23,205 nucleotides of DNA from UBA2108 sp002713215 (GTDB lineage: Bacteria; Bacteroidota; Bacteroidia; Flavobacteriales_G; Salibacteraceae). Made by a program: the position numbers and the translations under genes. The notes beneath the pieces are model-generated. The model worked only from the letters and a program-made list of their open reading frames with translations, did not search any database and was not told the DNA's origin. Shown piece by piece: positions 22,857 through 23,205 of this stretch; within the stretch, counting starts at the first letter, position 1, and each line of letters opens with the position of its first letter. The stretch covers positions 1 to 23,205 of the forward strand of contig CALAPY010000023.1 in the NCBI GenBank assembly GCA_937891015.1, in the 5' to 3' direction.

Positions 22857-22889
22857 TTTTTCGCTATTAACTCAGTTTTTGAGTCAAAA

Positions 22890-22897
22890 CAAAAATA
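22890..22897 (-). promoter_or_regulatory. TATTTTTG element before recG
   Basis: Exact minus-strand TAnnTTTG match 33 bases before the TTG start. A small hairpin (GACTCA / TGAGTT) lies between it and the start. Confidence 0.35.
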
Positions 22898-22928
22898 GAG
22901 ATGTAATCCTGAAACCGTTTTATAGGTG

Positions 22929-22949
22929 AAAAAGTTATTCTACAATAAC
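22929..22949 (-). terminator. terminator of the T9SS-sorted protein gene
   Basis: On the minus strand GTTATT-GTAG-AATAAC forms a 6-bp stem overlapping the TAA stop (22935-22937) and is followed by TTTTT (22933-22929). Confidence 0.55.
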
Positions 22950-23205
22950 CCGGTGAGTTGAGTGACCGGAACCACTTGAAAATTTAAAGAAATAAACTCC
23001 GGAGCCTAGTTCGGAAATATCAACTTCCGTAATAAAACCTGAGCCCTGATGATTCCATTTAAGATTAGAGATTTCTTCTCCTAACAGATTCAGGATTTTA
23101 AGATCCGTAACATCATGACCCGCGTCAAGCACACGGATGTTAATGATATCAGAAGCAGGATTAGGGAAAACTTTTGCAAGCTCACCATTGTCCATGTTTT
23201 CTTCA
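22935..23205 (-). CDS. C-terminal T9SS (Por) sorting domain of a larger secreted protein (5' end outside window)
   Basis: The frame is open to the right edge (upstream codons encode E-E-N before the Met at 23195), so this is only the last 90 residues of a longer gene. It shows the type A sorting domain pattern: V-F-P-N-P-A-S-D-I-I-N-I, then L-K-I-L-N-L-L-G-E-E-I, then D-I-S-E-L-G-S-G-V-Y-F-F-K-F and a final H-R-V-I-V-E. Such domains direct proteins through the type IX secretion system to the cell surface, and they are a Bacteroidota hallmark. The cargo part lies outside the window and cannot be described. Confidence 0.9.
   Translation of the reverse strand, partial: EENMDNGELAKVFPNPASDIINIRVLDAGHDVTDLKILNLLGEEISNLKWNHQGSGFITEVDISELGSGVYFFKFSSGSGHSTHRVIVE

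Noticed and set aside
1..23205. CRISPR array, tRNA/rRNA genes, IS ends, integrase or attachment sites
   Set aside because: Looked for by eye on both strands; no regular direct-repeat series, cloverleaf, transposase or integrase motif was seen.

Overview
The window looks like a chromosomal segment from a Bacteroidota bacterium, probably near Flavobacteriia/Cytophagia. Several signs agree. The right edge carries a C-terminal type IX secretion (Por) sorting domain. The Rhs protein is of the Bacteroidota type. Signal peptides end in ...AQ. There is a long-form (668-aa) urocanase. TAnnTTTG promoter elements stand in place of Shine-Dalgarno-led starts. No tRNA, rRNA, CRISPR array, IS element or integrase gene was seen.

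Region 1 (1-5505, + strand) is the accessory part. It opens inside a large Rhs/YD-repeat protein whose 5' end lies outside the window. This protein ends in an Rhs core, a LysM domain and an unrecognised C-terminal tip. Its stop overlaps the start of a small lipoprotein gene by ATGA. After some debris comes a second, broken copy of this design: a short Rhs-core scrap, a truncated M23 peptidase fragment in another frame, and again a lipoprotein gene joined by ATGA. A 51-aa lipoprotein abutting a secreted 232-aa protein follows, closed by a strong hairpin. I read this as an Rhs toxin-tip locus with one intact and one decayed ('orphan') tip plus candidate immunity lipoproteins. Base composition falls clearly across the tip.

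Region 2 (5506-11458) is housekeeping and metabolic, mostly on the minus strand: an NAD-dependent 2-hydroxyacid dehydrogenase (+), a small membrane protein resembling CrtO acyltransferases, a secreted GH73 glucosaminidase with two LysM domains, a MarC-family protein, a PLP enzyme of the ACC deaminase/D-cysteine desulfhydrase family, a membrane-anchored SRPBCC + GyrI-like protein, and a second, divergent MarC protein.

Region 3 (11587-15395, + strand) has a small DUF5522 protein overlapping urocanate hydratase (hutU), then a secreted 519-aa protein of unknown role. Region 4 (15402-23205) has, on the minus strand, a pentapeptide-repeat protein, two unknown proteins, pheT, recG and the C-terminal end of a T9SS-sorted protein. 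A glycine-betaine-type substrate-binding lipoprotein lies on the plus strand between pheT and recG.

Outside region 1 the genes are mostly independent neighbours rather than one pathway. The most unusual content is the layered Rhs tip/lipoprotein array.
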